DNA of 64,000 nucleotides from Codonopsis lanceolata (Eukaryota; Streptophyta; Magnoliopsida; Asterales; Campanulaceae): contig CM028378.1 of the NCBI GenBank assembly GCA_013146195.2, positions 78,335,254 through 78,399,253 of the forward strand, in the 5' to 3' direction. Below, piece after piece: positions 21,559 to 33,947 of this stretch. The translations under genes and the position numbers were made by a program. Every line of letters begins with the position of its first letter. The stretch's first letter is position 1. Under the pieces are notes generated by a model. It was not told the origin of the DNA. It made no database searches and was given only the letters and a program-made list of their open reading frames with translations.

Positions 21559-22651
21559 ATGTTCCGTAAGGGTAGAAATACCGGTGCTTCGTCCTCCGGC
21601 CCTGTTCAGGAGGAGGAACAAAATTTTGACATCACCCGATTTGTGTCCTACGAGGCCTCGAACGATATGAGGCCAAACTCTCCAAGTCCTTGGTTCCCGA
21701 GAGGGGATTCAAGGCTAAAGAATTTGGCCTCCATCCAAATTTGATGGCCCGTAGGTGGGGGCGTTTGATCGACTCTCCGGCAAGGGCAGCCGTAGTGCCC
21801 ATTATCCGAGAGTTCTATGCCAATGGCAGCATTGGCATAGATGGGGGTGTATTAGACACCGTTAATGTTAGGGACATCGTAGTAGACTTTTCGTCCCAAA
21901 GCATTAACGAATATTTCGGCACCTCCAACTTCGCGGTTGGTGCCGATGATTTTAGCACACACCTCCACCCCCTATCCATGTCGAGGTGGTCAATGCGACC
22001 ATCGCCCTCCCTGGTGTTGAGTGGACCTACAACCGTAATCCACCCTTTGGTCCACACACCATGGAGGAGTCCTTCCCCCAGAACACGGCCAAGCCCGTGT
22101 TCAAATTTGTTTGTGGGCGTCTCATGCCCTCCAGTCACCAACATACGGTGACTTGGGAGAGGCCTGTCTTGACCTACAACATAATTTCTGGTGGGTCTGT
22201 TGATGTTGGCTGTTTGATCAACGGCCAGATCAAGACCCTTAATAGAGGTGCTACGAATGCGGGGTTCGCGTTCCCGCATTTGATCACCGAGTTGTGTAGG
22301 AGGGCAGGCGTGAGATGGCCCAGACACGCGGAGAGGCTGAAGGCTGGTCCGGCCATTACTAGGGCCATTTTGTTTGAGCACCACCAGCAACCGAGAGTGA
22401 GGGTTCCTCAAGGGGAGGAACCCGAAGAGGAGGAGGAGGACCCGCTCGTTGGGATCTCCAATAGGCTAGAAGAGGTTGCCCTAGAAGGCCAGATGGCAAC
22501 TCAACAGTTGGCACAAATTCGTGCCGACCAAGAGCGGCTGTTTGGTTGGTTTAACATGGTGGGACAAAATGTCTCCGCCTATTATAGGCTGCCTCCTGGC
22601 ACGATCCCTGAGTTACATCCTCATTCGTTATTTCCGCCCGACTCACCGTGA
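21559..22651 (+). pseudogene. Athila env-like ORF (plant transposon-protein domain), frameshifted
   Basis: Coding similarity moves through three frames: 21559-21744 (MFRKGRNTGASSSGP), 21690-22151 (starting near MVPERGFKAKEFG) and 21986-22651, so there are at least two frameshifts. The middle portion has VVPIIREFYANG and NVRDIVVDFSSQSINEYFG, typical of the globular domain found in the third ORF of Athila elements and related plant transposon proteins. The third portion is Glu-rich (EEPEEEEEDPL) and then carries a probable coiled coil. Third ORFs in Athila are called env-like because of position; the function is not established. No clear signal peptide or transmembrane span is seen. Confidence 0.7.
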
Positions 22652-22768
22652 GTCGAGGCCCAAGTTCCATCCTCTTTCGTTAGGTGGACCTGCTATCTTC
22701 TTTTGATATTTGTCCGTCCCCATCAATCCTCTCATATGTTCCTCAATTTTGAGGACAAAATAGAAATT

Positions 22769-22787
22769 AAGTTTTGGGGGGGGGGGA
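22769..22787 (+). repeat. Polypurine-tract-like copy 2
   Basis: AAGTTTTGGGGGGGGGGGA, a G-expanded relative of the true tract, about 120 bp after the env-like ORF. Confidence 0.65.
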
Positions 22788-24033
22788 TTTTAAGCTTAAA
22801 GTCCTAGCAGGTCCTAGCCTAAGGAGGAATGGAGTTGGGCTATGTTTCTAGTGTGAAGAGTAATTTCTTTTTTCAATGACCATTTAACTCTTCACCCTAT
22901 TTTCCTGTTTTTAATTTTTTCTTATTTTCAGAGTTGTTGTCATGACCAGACTACTATAATAGTAAGGATCTTTAGGGTCTTATCAAAAGAGTCATCGTCA
23001 TCATCTCCAATTTTCTTATAAAAAAAATTCAAAATAAAAAAAAATAAAAATAAAAATAAAATATTTCAAAATTTTCATCCTCAAGTTTAGGAGTGGTAAT
23101 ACTAGTCGTAGTCAATGAAGAGTTAATGCAATGAACCACATAGTTAGTCCGTAGATCCCTCTAGAATTTACTTAATTTTGCGAAACTTTTACTTTTCTCC
23201 AAATTCTTCATGCACCTACACCAGTCATTATTATGGATTGATTAGAATAGTTTTATAAAGTTTATAGCACCTACTTCATTACAACAAGATATGCACAAGA
23301 ATCTGATGCATAGCCATTCGAACATAATTGTTGCATCAAATTGTGACTTAGGGTCAATTGCATGTTAGTTAGATCCCTTGGAGTTTTCTCATTTATATAT
23401 CTCAAGCACACTTTCGAACCGTGTCTGCATGTTAGTCTCAATTGTCCCTACCATCTGTCTTAGCGAATGCTTATGTGAAATCCAGTGATGTTAAACATTC
23501 AACCCCACAATTCCCATAGTTGATATGATATTTTGTGTTGTCTTACTTGCTTTAAAAACTACATGAGCATTTGGCATTAAGAAATGACTTAGGCCATCTT
23601 TGGATCGTTATAGCCTAAATATTCCCTGACATATACTAAAAATATCCCTTGTGTCCCCGTTGAGCCTAATGAAAAAGAATGGAGTGTGCTAAGCACACTA
23701 TTTAAACCCCCATTCGCCATCGTTTCTATTACCTACATTAACTTAACCCTAAAAGCCTATACACTTTTAGCCTACCCTTTGAGAGAGTAGGATGTGGGTG
23801 GGGAAATTGATTTTTCGAGGACCACTTCTTTTCAGTTAGGCTATTTTTCGGAAGACTTCTTCTCTCCGTCGTCGAAAAAAAAAAAAATATTATGTATCGA
23901 CGAAAAATAAAACGGAAGAAGAAGAGTGTAACAAAGATTCAAATGGAAGCATAGCTTTCAAGAGAAAATATGTTAGAAAAATTCTGCTGATAAGAATGAT
24001 GTGATATTTTTAGAAGTATATATTGCCCAAAAC

Positions 24034-24054
24034 AAGTTTGGGGGAAGAAGAAAA
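24034..24054 (+). repeat. Polypurine-tract-like copy 3
   Basis: AAGTTTGGGGGAAGAAGAAA, nearly all purine, in the middle of the 3' non-coding region. Confidence 0.65.
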
Positions 24055-24953
24055 CTGAAAAGTAACGAAAAGCACCCCTCCACTTGTAGTCTTTGTAGGT
24101 CCTAGCCTAAATAGGGAAAACTTCCTTTTGCTTGGAAGTATGAGGGATAAAGGGTAGTCTTACTCTCTCACTTTGAATTCCAATCCCTTTCCATCAAATC
24201 CCCCAACACCTTGGCCTTACATTACAAGCTAAATAAAGACCTAATGATCTTCTTGCCAATGCTTATGCTGTTTTAACTGTCAAGTGAGTCATATGAAATT
24301 GATCAAACACTTCATGTTCATTATTATTCGCCCTAAAGCTCACTGTGTTAGCATAATCTTAGCTATTACAAGTCATTGGGATAGGAGAGCATTGTATGTC
24401 ATACATAGAAGTGCATGGGATGGATGTATAAGTCTTTGAAATCCTTGGGACCTTTAAATGCATGGCGACCGGGTTTGGATGGTAGATCTCATAATTCTTA
24501 ATGCATGATTTTCTATTAAACTTTGATTTTCATATGAATGTGGTGTTTAGCTTAATAAAACTGTTTTAGTTAAGATATTCTTTAAGACTGGTGATCACAC
24601 ACACGGAGAAATTAGAAGTAGTAGCAGTTTTAAGAAAAGATCAGTTGGTTTTATGTGACTAAGCCTATATATGTGGTGAGCATCGAACTGAGATTGCTTT
24701 GCATTCCATACACTTATAACTTGAGAATGAAGCCAAAAAGATTTTATGTTTATTTTTAGCTTAGTTTTTAATTGCTTTTATATTTATTCGTTTTGTATTT
24801 ATTTGCTTAGTCGAGTCACTCGAAAGAGTCTCTTTGAGTTTGTGGGTTTATAGAGGAGTGTAAATAGTGTCACCCTCCAAAAAGATTTTCATTTTTGTTA
24901 ATTATATGCTTTTGTATTTATATGTTTTGTTTACTCGTGGACGAGCAAAGTTT

Positions 24954-24968
24954 AAGTTTGGGGGTATT
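24954..24968 (+). promoter_or_regulatory. Athila polypurine tract
   Basis: AAGTTTGGGGGTATT lies directly before the 3' LTR start TGATCG. It would prime plus-strand DNA synthesis. Confidence 0.75.
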
Positions 24969-26238
24969 TGATCGATGTATTTTATACGTCGATTTTATAT
25001 ACTTCTATGACTTAAATTATGCTATTTCACGAGGCTTTTGGCTATTGATATATGTTTTCGGTGAGTTTTGTAAGTTTCAAGGTTTTTAGTGAAAATATGC
25101 GAAACTCCAGGGTTTTAAGTGCAAATTCCAAGAAGGCCAAAAGAGGAAAAATGAAGAAAAAGTGAAGACTGTCAGATCTGAAGACCTTGCGGACGCAAGG
25201 TACATCAGACCTTTCGACCGCAAGGTAGGCAGTACGGGAAGAAGTCAAGCAGTCAAAGCCAAACACACTGGAGACCTTGCGGACGCAAGGTACTCAACAC
25301 CTTGCGACCGCAAGGTGGTCAGAACGCGCTAATTTCGGATTTTCACACAGTGATTCGATTGGATTACAACTCCCGAGTATATATTGAAGTTAGATGCCGA
25401 GCCTAAAAAAGGAGAGACGGCTGGAAGCACTCTTAGGTAGATTTTAGGTAGTTTTTAGATTGTATATCATAATTAGATTGTGTAATTTCAAGTATTGAAG
25501 ATCAAATCATGTATCCGATCATCTCCATGTGCTGTTCATTGTCTATGATGAACTAAATCATCCATAATCTAGGAGGTGGGAGGTAACTTGTATCGAATTT
25601 ATGTTTTGATTCTTATATATGATCATTCAATTCTTGTTGATTGTGTTGTTTATCAATCCCTATATTATTTTGCTTTGAACAAATGAATGTAATCGCAAAT
25701 AATAAAGGCCTAGAGGTGCGGATAACTGCATGACCAATGTGCATATGTCGTACACTGGCTCACCATCACAATAAATTGGACCTATCGATGCACGAGAGTG
25801 ATAAGTTAGGACCAGGTTCATACATGATCTAGGTGACAGATAGATCATAAATCTAGGTGACAACTAGATTGACAGTTCATGTGCTTAGGATATAGAATGG
25901 ATGAATTTTGCGGGGATGGAGGCTGAACCAATTGTTCAACAGACTATATCTATCTTTAGTGAACGAACCCAAGAAATTGAATGATAATTATTATGAATTG
26001 AACATAAAGGAGATACAAGTGAAACCCAGAATCCTAGATTGCCACCCATCATAAGATCTTCATACATGTAATTACTGCTAATTAGTTAAATATCTAAATA
26101 TAAATAGTAGTTAGAATAAAATAATTATAAAACCCCCCTTTAGATTAATAAATTGCTATCAATAAATTGCACTGTTCGTGATCACCTGTCTCTGTGGGTT
26201 CGACCCTTGCTTCCAATACTATTCTATAATAGTCTTGT
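24969..26238 (+). repeat. Athila 3' LTR
   Basis: Intact in length and very similar to the 5' LTR, starting TGATCGATGT and ending near TAGTCTTGT. It retains the 25-bp segment (26085-26109) that the 5' LTR lost at the LINE insertion. Confidence 0.87.
25184..25316. repeat. Palindrome cluster in the Athila 3' LTR
   Basis: Units start at 25184 (centre GA), 25209 (centre AC, one arm mismatch), 25274 (centre GA) and 25299 (centre AC). Both pairs have a 25-bp period and the order GA then AC. This is the best preserved LTR version of the cluster. Confidence 0.92.
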
Positions 26239-26243
26239 CCACT

Positions 26244-26582
26244 CAAGACCAGCAGGCGTCTCTGATCGGCATGCTACACTCTCAGTAGATCAGCATTCGT
26301 GACCATTTTGATGAGCTCAAGACTGACTTGGCGCGAGCTGTCATCAACAGACGTGAGGTTGCTGACTTCACTGTTGTTCGTCATGTCGAACGTGCCAATG
26401 AGCGAGCTGCTGCTGCATAACAACGACAGGTTGCTGCCATCAGGGAGGAGAGAGCTACGCATTTTTTGAATCAAGCTCTTATTGAAGAACATAACAGACT
26501 AAGAGAGCGCCTCAACGACAGAATCAGAATCTGGGTTGGTGACTACTTAGAACGTCGACGCACCCAACCACATCTATTCTGA
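26244..26582 (+). pseudogene. Sirevirus env-like gene, C-terminal part
   Basis: After the Athila element the env-like frame resumes with a Gln-rich start and a long Arg/Glu-rich helical, probably coiled-coil region (including FDELKTDLARAVINRREV), ending with a TGA at 26580-26582. In-frame stops occur near 26285 (TAG) and near 26417 (TAA). It pairs with 7289-9526. Confidence 0.6.
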
Positions 26583-26981
26583 ACATGTTTGTATAACTCT
26601 GTTCTATGTTTTTTGATTCAAACTCTGCTGTTTGAAAAACTTTTGCTGTTAAACAGCCTGTTTAATAACAAATGGCTTATATGTTCTTTTAAGTTTAAAG
26701 TGCTCTATCTTATCATGATCTGGTCTATTTAAACTTCGCGTTTAAATCTTTATATTTCATGTGCTTATTTCTAAAGATTTAAACTCTGCTTTACTTTGTA
26801 CTTGATATTCATGTTTTTATCTTGTAAGTACTTAGTCTAGCTATCTCTCTACTAAGACTTCTGCTCTGAGAGGCATGTCTGCTCTTCTTAATAAAAATCT
26901 TTAAGACATGTTATTATCTCAATGCATGATTCAAAGTCTGCTAGTAGCTGAGATGATGACATCAACCAAATAGGAGGAGAT
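26583..26981 (+). other. Sirevirus 3' non-coding region and polypurine tract
   Basis: T-rich non-coding sequence ends in TAGGAGGAGAT (26971-26981), a polypurine tract directly before the LTR start TGTTGATCC. Confidence 0.65.
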
Positions 26982-27879
26982 TGTTGATCCTCATAGGTTC
27001 TAGATTTGGTTGAGTCATCTTCTGATTCTATTGTACAGTGGCTAATAGGTCTGCGTACCGATTAGTGTGGCAACTGTCTTAGAATCAAGGTTGTTTAGAA
27101 CTATTTTAGTGTTAGTTTAGGCGCGGATTAGCAGGCTTCAACAGCAGCCTTGGAAGAACAGCAGACTTTGAAGTCTGCTCAAGAGCGAAAAATCAAGACT
27201 AGCCAAAACATGGAATTATATCTCATAAAGTCTTATCGAGATATTTTTGAAATATCTAGTCAAAATATCTTCATCGGATTGCACTCCAAAGAAAGTCAAC
27301 TACATACTGACAACAGTTCAGTCTGTCTCCTGAATCATTAAGTCTAAAGACATTACCTCTTTTGGCTAAAAAGACTTTCATAGCTGCAACGCCTGTAACC
27401 TGAAACCTTACTCTATTCGGGAATGTCTTCTCTGCAAACACTGCATCTCTGATGACTGTGCCGCATACATCCCCCAAAGCGCCGAATTCCATTCAATGCA
27501 ATAGAACGTTGGACACAGTTCCCTCTGCCTCAGTCCAACGGTCCAAAAGATCTCTATGGTATTTATTCAAGTTTTTGAAGATCTGAAAACAACTCTTGCG
27601 CATTAAACATTCAAACTTCATCTTCAACACCCAAGGATTCAAGAGATCTAAAGGACAAGAACTAACACTGCACCAAACTTCCTGAAGGTGGAGATCTGCC
27701 AGTCTAAACTCCATTTCAGCTTCATCTAGTTTGCTTTTAAAAACTGTTCTTTACTTTAGCACGTGAGAGAACATTTAATCATTGATTGTTTCTCTCACCA
27801 CTATACACTTGGTTGAAAACTCATTTTGTACACGATCCATTAGAGATCTTACTTATAAACCTAGTGGATAAACAAGTGA

Positions 27880-30800
27880 TGTGGCAGCCCGACCCGGACT
27901 CCAATGCGAAATCCCAAGATCGTGCCACCAAGACAAGCTAAGAGATAGACACGCACCTGCTAAGCATAATGGTGCGAGTCAAAAGATGAGCCATCAAGCT
28001 CGAACAGGAAGGTAAAGCCATAACGGCAATACGGAACAACAAAACTAAAATCTGCGGAAGCAAATCATAAGTGGAACCCAAGCCTTTAATCCTAAACAAA
28101 GAAACGCAAGGCTGAGAGATAACTATCTCTCGACAAATCTACGACGCGCGTGACGCAACATTGCGCACGGGCAACAAACCATCGGCAAACCTAAGGCCGG
28201 CAAATCAACAAAATACCAACCTGATAAATGACCACCCAACGGCTACAACATTCCGGAGGGACAAATCAACTAAAGGAATAAGATAATTAAATACTAACAA
28301 CTAAACCACGGTCTCACGACTAACATTGTCGGAGATAACAACAACAATACTAGAATAAGTGAGCTAAAGCATGCTCGAAATAACCAAGGGAATAACTCCT
28401 AAGAGATACAACAGCTCGACCAAACAAGTCGGCGCCCAAAATAATACGACAATAAAATACTAACATAATCTACTCGAGTAAAGTCTACATAACTTTACAT
28501 TCGTGTCTCACAAATACATAATAACAATAATAATAGTATTCCAAGCTCAAGCCGGAAGACCACCTGCTAGAAATCACTATCCGCAGCCGCCAAGCGCACT
28601 AACGGGATCACTGCACACACTAAGGAAAACAAACATACAGAGTGAGTCATAATGACCCAGTAAGTTACTAAATGCAACTATATGGCATATCATGACATGG
28701 CATGGCATAATTCACAAGCATATATAAAAATTCATGGTATCATACTAGTATACCAACAATAAATATGTACTTAGTTATCAAAGCACATAATCTCACATAA
28801 GCCACATAGCATGTTATCTTTCACATAAATGATCATAAGTAAACATGTAAACCAGAATCCAGGCCCAGCCTTCAACATTCAAACCATGGGTCCAACCCTC
28901 AATATTCAAAACATGGGTCCAACCCTCAAATGATCATAATATGGGTTTCAATCCTCAAATGATCACAACTCATCAGTTTTCTTAATGAGTACCTCGTTAC
29001 ATTCATCCAACCTAGGATGAGAAATGGGAGCTCGATATCAGGCTAGGTGGCGCCAATATGAGACCACATCCCACTATTGGCCAAATAGTGAGGAGAAAGG
29101 GTACCAATGCGGCGATTCATAGCGAATGTTTCCAAAGGCTATGAATCGTCCCATTGCTGACAAAATGACCAAGACGCCAACTGGACTCAAATCAAGATGC
29201 TCAAGTAGATATTTACTTGAATAAACCAATAAGGACCAAGTCCATCACGAAAGGACTCATCAAATCAAGTAGGTCATAATGCTCTACAAAACCCAATAAA
29301 CAATGCACATAAATGTACACACTTAACATGTTCAACTAACTTGTAAGTTTAGTTCAAGAACCACATATTGAGGTATTCATAATCCTCAAGTCATCACCAA
29401 TTCAAGAATAGCTTATAAGCTCAATAAATCACAATATGAGGTCTACTATAGTCCTCTACTCGGGATTAAACCAAGACTATTATTTTAGTCTAAGAGCAAC
29501 CATAAATCAAGACTTAGTATTTACTCTATACATAAAAGCATACCGGACTCAACAATAGTCCTAACCGTCGTATATAATCGACTTCCTCAATGCTATACTC
29601 AAGAACATCAAGACTACCCCGTAGTCACTCCCTCGCAAGTGCATTCATATGCACGCGACCGAATTCCTTAAAGAGAGAATTCATTCATTAATCGTCTCTT
29701 AATATACTCGGGACCGCAAGTTGGTCTCTAATGCTCCGTGCTCTACAAGCACGCTCTAAACATACTCCCAATAGGTCTCTATAACATGAGTGTCTCAATT
29801 GGACACCGAATGAGATACTCGGGTACGCACAAACATAACTAAGCAAGACCCGTACATCGTAGGGTTTCAACCCAAAGCTCATTATTATATTATTGAACTT
29901 ACAATGACTCCGTTGAGTCTTAATTCTACATTTCATTCTTTGTGTGTTTCATAAACCCACAATTTAACACTCTATTCAAACATACAACAAAATCCCAAAA
30001 TCCATCCGGGCTTGATTCCCATGTCTAACAACCCAAGAACTCATTATAATCGTAGTCAAACGAAACCCAAATGTTGTAGGATTTCAACCCGAGTTCATTA
30101 ACACATTATTGAACTTATTTTAACTTCGTTGAGTCTAAATACTAAGTTTCATTTCTTACGCATTTCATCAATCTCAACATTAACACCCACTTCAATTAAC
30201 AACAATTTCTCCAATAATTCGGGCTTGATTCTCAAGCCCTAAAATTCATAACAACACCCAACATAAATCATAACCCATTTCTTACAACACATAATATCAT
30301 TCAAATCATTTCATTCATGCTATTAACAAGTTCATATTTCCAAAAATCCCCAAAATGAGCATACATAGCATATCAAGTGTTCATTGCCCACAAATAACAC
30401 ATAGGTTGTTTTCCTTAGGGCCAATGAACCAAAATAAAAAGAAGGTAACTTACCTAGCTCGGATGAAAACTCCAAAGAACACAAATCTGATCGGTGAACT
30501 TGTTCTACTCGTCGAGGGCTTCACGAATTCGAAGTTTGAAGGCAATCCGACGGTTGGATCGTCATGGATCGAAGAGAGAAGGAGGCTAGGGCTTGAAATC
30601 TCCCATGGACTCTCTCTCTCTAACTCACGGTTTGTGTGGAGGAAATGAAGGAGGAAATGCTGAAAATTGCAAAGGGTTTGGGCTTATATACTTCCACAAT
30701 CCAAGAGGGTATAATGGTCATTTCCCTAGTACAATTAGTAGAGATTAGGAGTAATCACTCACTAATCTAACCTTAATTAACTTCCAACCAATGTTAGGAC

Positions 30801-31723
30801 ATGTTTAGGGCTAAGTATGGGAGGTTAGGAAGGGTTTAGAGGGGGTTTGATAAGGGTAGGATAGGTATTTCTCGTCAAAAATAGAAACAGGGCAAAGCAG
30901 AGCGGGCACCTTGCGGTCGCAAGGTCCCCTAGAGCTTGCGACCGCCAAGCTCTCCAGCCTCTCAAGGTGTCTTCTTCCATTGACCTTGCGGGGGCAAGGT
31001 CTTTCCCCCTTGCGACCACAAGCCTCCCAGACCAAAAATAGCTTAAAATTAAACCCCAAATGACCTCAAACACATAACCAAACCTAACAAGGTTCAAACC
31101 TCATCCAAAGTAGGTCTAGAACTCCCATGGAAAACCCACAAACAACTCCCGAAACAACTCGGAGCGAGGAAGAGGTGCAACAACGTCTGCAACCGAACGA
31201 CGAATGGAACTAGCAATTGAGCGAGCAATGAAAGGAGACTTTTAAGGCAAGTCTAAGGGCTAATGAAGAAGCTTGAATACTTCTAGAAAGTTGAATAACA
31301 ACTAGGAAATAAGAACTCCAAAGGAGAGGCGATTACAGCGACTCAATCCCGAACTACGCGATAGAGACAATGCTTATCTCCAAAGCTTCCAAATCATCGA
31401 TAGACTTAAGGAATACCTCCAACTTGAAGTCTAATACATCTAAACATGTTAATCAATCATCTTGTAAAGGTCTAGGACCAAACCGAGGTCACGAATGCAA
31501 AACGCAAGCAAACTCTCAATCACGTCGCATTCCGACTATCGTCGAGTCACGACTTGTGACTTTAGTAAGTCATCAACTATAAGGCATCTCTTAATAGTGT
31601 TTTGGTCTTAATGTGGTCTCTCATACACATCTAGACAATCTCACTAACCAATCATACAACTCACAAAGGAAGAATTACGAGTATGGCACGGAAACCGAGC
31701 TAACGAAGGAGCGGGGTGCCACA
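27880..31723 (-). repeat. Long LTR of the gag-only element, 3' copy in element orientation
   Basis: Matches 34970-38819 over its full length by eye, with scattered substitutions and short indels. It holds no protein gene; short frames in it are not conserved as coding. The CTT-rich palindrome cluster is at 30908-31023. Confidence 0.9.
30908..31023. repeat. Palindrome cluster in the gag-only LTR, copy 1
   Basis: ACCTTGCGGTCGCAAGGT at 30908-30925 is a perfect-arm unit; its GT centre equals AC on the element's own strand. Variants follow near 30932 (AGCTTGCG..CAAGCT), at 30983-31000 (ACCTTGCGGGGGCAAGGT) and near 31008. The motif is the same as in the unrelated Athila element. Confidence 0.88.
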
Positions 31724-31742
31724 TTCTCTCCACCTTAAAAAG
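31724..31742 (-). promoter_or_regulatory. Polypurine tract of the gag-only element
   Basis: On the minus strand, AAGGTGGAGAGAA lies directly before the 3' LTR start TGTGGCACC. Confidence 0.6.
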
Positions 31743-32819
31743 AATTCGTCCCGAATTCTAAATCACAACACAATCCAATGTTAGGTCAACACTCAACCAC
31801 GATACATCGAGACAACGATTACGGTGTCTCTTAATCCCGGGTGAACACTAGAGTTCAAAACTACCAACCTTGACTCGAATCTCCGAGTCTACCACCACAA
31901 TATACGCGAGGGTCAAACTCTAATAATCCAAATTCAAAAGTCCACTAACTCTCAATAGATACAACCACATCAAACACTCACGATTGAAAGTAACATGACT
32001 CATACTTGAGTCGCGAATACACATACGAACACACTATGCTAATCATGTAAGCACAACCCCAAATTTCAACATGAGAAACACATTCAAGGACACTTTAACA
32101 TCCAACTACCCTAACTATTTGTCTCGGGGCACATAAAGAAATTCAAGCACAAGAGATTCTAAGTTAAAAGAAATAATAATTGCCTATGGAGCAATTCTCA
32201 AACAAATTAAAGGTAATCGAATCGGCATTTCAAACCATGTAAATCACACTCGCGATTTCCCAATCGCGGGTAAGAACACATAAGAGCACATTAATGAAAT
32301 GTTTTGAAAATTCGTTCCATTTCTGTCCATTCCATTTGGTAACGGGTATAGTCAATTTCTAACTTAATTCTTACCAATCCTAGTCCAACGACGAATACCT
32401 TTTGCTCACCAATGCAGGGTACCTACTGAATTAGCTTCAAAAGTTTCCGTCGTAAGGATGCGAAGGTTCATGAATAAAAAGTTTTAAGCATCCTTCAAAC
32501 AGTCTCCTATACTAATGAAATGAATGAACAAGCGATAATATTTATGAAATGAAAATTTAATATACTACAATGTAATGCATCAAATAGGTGTTTCCTATGC
32601 CTAATACACATAACTGAATAAAATCAAGCCAAGTAACAAGGTCTATTACCTTGGCAAACAACAATCATATCTACCACAAAACTCGTGTACCTAGTACACT
32701 CAACCCAGATAATTCACTAGAAATTACAAGAAACCAACACGTCTACTGATACTCGTAACGTCTATAGTCCGCAAAACTATCCTTACTTAAGCTCTAGACC
32801 AAGTCTACAACCAACACTC
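31743..32819 (-). other. Non-coding internal region of the gag-only element
   Basis: About 1.1 kb of A/C-rich sequence between the polypurine tract and the SINE. No pol-like motif was found in any frame. Confidence 0.6.
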
Positions 32820-33247
32820 ATTCTAAGCATCATTTTTTTTTTTTAGGTTTGGAGGGGACATAGACCGTACTCCAACCCTTAATTTTTTATTATTTTAATG
32901 CCTTGAAAGGCTACAATTATATATATGATGCCTTTGGTGTAGCTCGAACAAATGGTGCCTCTGGTGAGACTTTGAACACCCGACCTCTCGGTTGAGAGTA
33001 GTGAAGTACCGGTGCCTCAGTAGGCTTGAACACTCAACCTTCATTAAGATAAGTGAGTAGTTAAATGTGGCCTTTGGATAAGGCTTGAACAACAACGGTG
33101 CCTCTGAAGAGGCTTGAACACCCGACCTCTGTATTGAGAGTTGTAAAGTCCAGGGTGTCTTTTGTGAGACTTGAACACCCGACCTCTCCGTTAGGAGAAG
33201 TGAGCAGTACCAATTGAGCTAGAGCTCGTTGGTATTCTAAGCATCAT
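32820..33247 (-). mobile_element. tRNA-derived SINE with multiplied B-box-like segment
   Basis: A 400-bp insert (32834-33233) is flanked by the perfect 14-bp direct repeat ATTCTAAGCATCAT (32820-32833 and 33234-33247). On the minus strand it starts ACCAACGAGCTC, has an A box TAGCTCAATTGG and a B-box-like GGTGTTCAAGTCTC, and ends in a poly(A). This is the layout of an RNA polymerase III SINE with a tRNA-like head. The segment around GGTCGGGTGTTCAAG is repeated in several degenerate copies at roughly 30-60 bp intervals. It was mobilised by LINE machinery into the gag-only element after that element formed. Confidence 0.85.
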
Positions 33248-33947
33248 AACACGACGTTAACGTCTCAATACTCACGGCGAAACATCATACTCTCCCGTGC
33301 AACCATAATTATCTTCTAAATCGCAACCTTTAACCTTCTCGTAAGTCGAGTGTATCTACTAGCATAATAACCACTAACAGTAATATAGCATTTATATTAT
33401 TCATTACATAAAACATAACTTTATAGAATATACAAACATCATACCAAACCAAATAAGTATCATCATACAATTCATGCTTCATATATATACATATATATAT
33501 TCATACATATACATACTATGGTCTTTGTATATAACCACACAAAACCACAACTCTATATATAGCATAGTCTTATACATATATAGACTAAACAAGAATCCAT
33601 ACACCACGTGCGATTACCTACGGTAATTCACAAACAGAACCATATCATATATCGATCTCACATTGGGGTATTATTCCCGATCGAGCAAATAACCAATATT
33701 ACACAATACACCATATAATGTATGTATGAATGCACATGAGCTACCAATTAAAGCGCGTACTCATAATAACGGTAATAGTAGCAACGGTATAATTTACATA
33801 TATATATAAGAATATACCTTCCTATTTCGGATAGGTTTCAAAACTCCGCAATGGCCAACCGCCACGCGCACACGACCTCAAACTCTAGGCCGACCATCAT
33901 CATCTCTCTTGGAGCCACTGGATTGTTGACTAGTACTCCCAGACCGA
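33248..33947 (-). other. Non-coding internal region downstream of gag
   Basis: AT-rich sequence with a TA-rich part near 33480-33530. No frame or pol motif. Confidence 0.55.

Larger units (their letters stand above)
22652..24968 (+). other. Athila 3' non-coding region
   Basis: About 2.3 kb without a coding frame, typical of Athila, between the env-like ORF and the 3' LTR. It contains a G-tract at 22775-22786, an A-rich tract near 23020-23060, extra polypurine-like tracts, and the true polypurine tract at its end. Confidence 0.7.
9526..26243 (+). mobile_element. Athila-type Ty3/gypsy retrotransposon, degenerate, containing a LINE
   Basis: Near-identical long terminal repeats start TGATCGATGT at 9526 and 24969. 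CCACT occurs at both outer edges (9522-9526 and 26239-26243) and may be the target-site duplication. Internal order: tRNA-Asp-type primer site, gag, RT, RNase H, integrase, palindrome cluster, env-like ORF, long 3' spacer, polypurine tract. Domain order and sequence style (FMDDFSVFG, HASRTL-type RNase H, env-like ORF) fit the Athila lineage. The copy has multiple stops and frameshifts and lacks the protease. Its 5' LTR is split by the LINE at 10633-16022. It is inserted in the Sirevirus env-like gene, so it is younger than that element. Confidence 0.88.

Noticed and set aside
33150..33233. A tRNA gene
   Set aside because: A- and B-box-like motifs are present, but the sequence has no full cloverleaf and sits in a 400-bp insert with target duplications and poly(A), so it is a SINE head.
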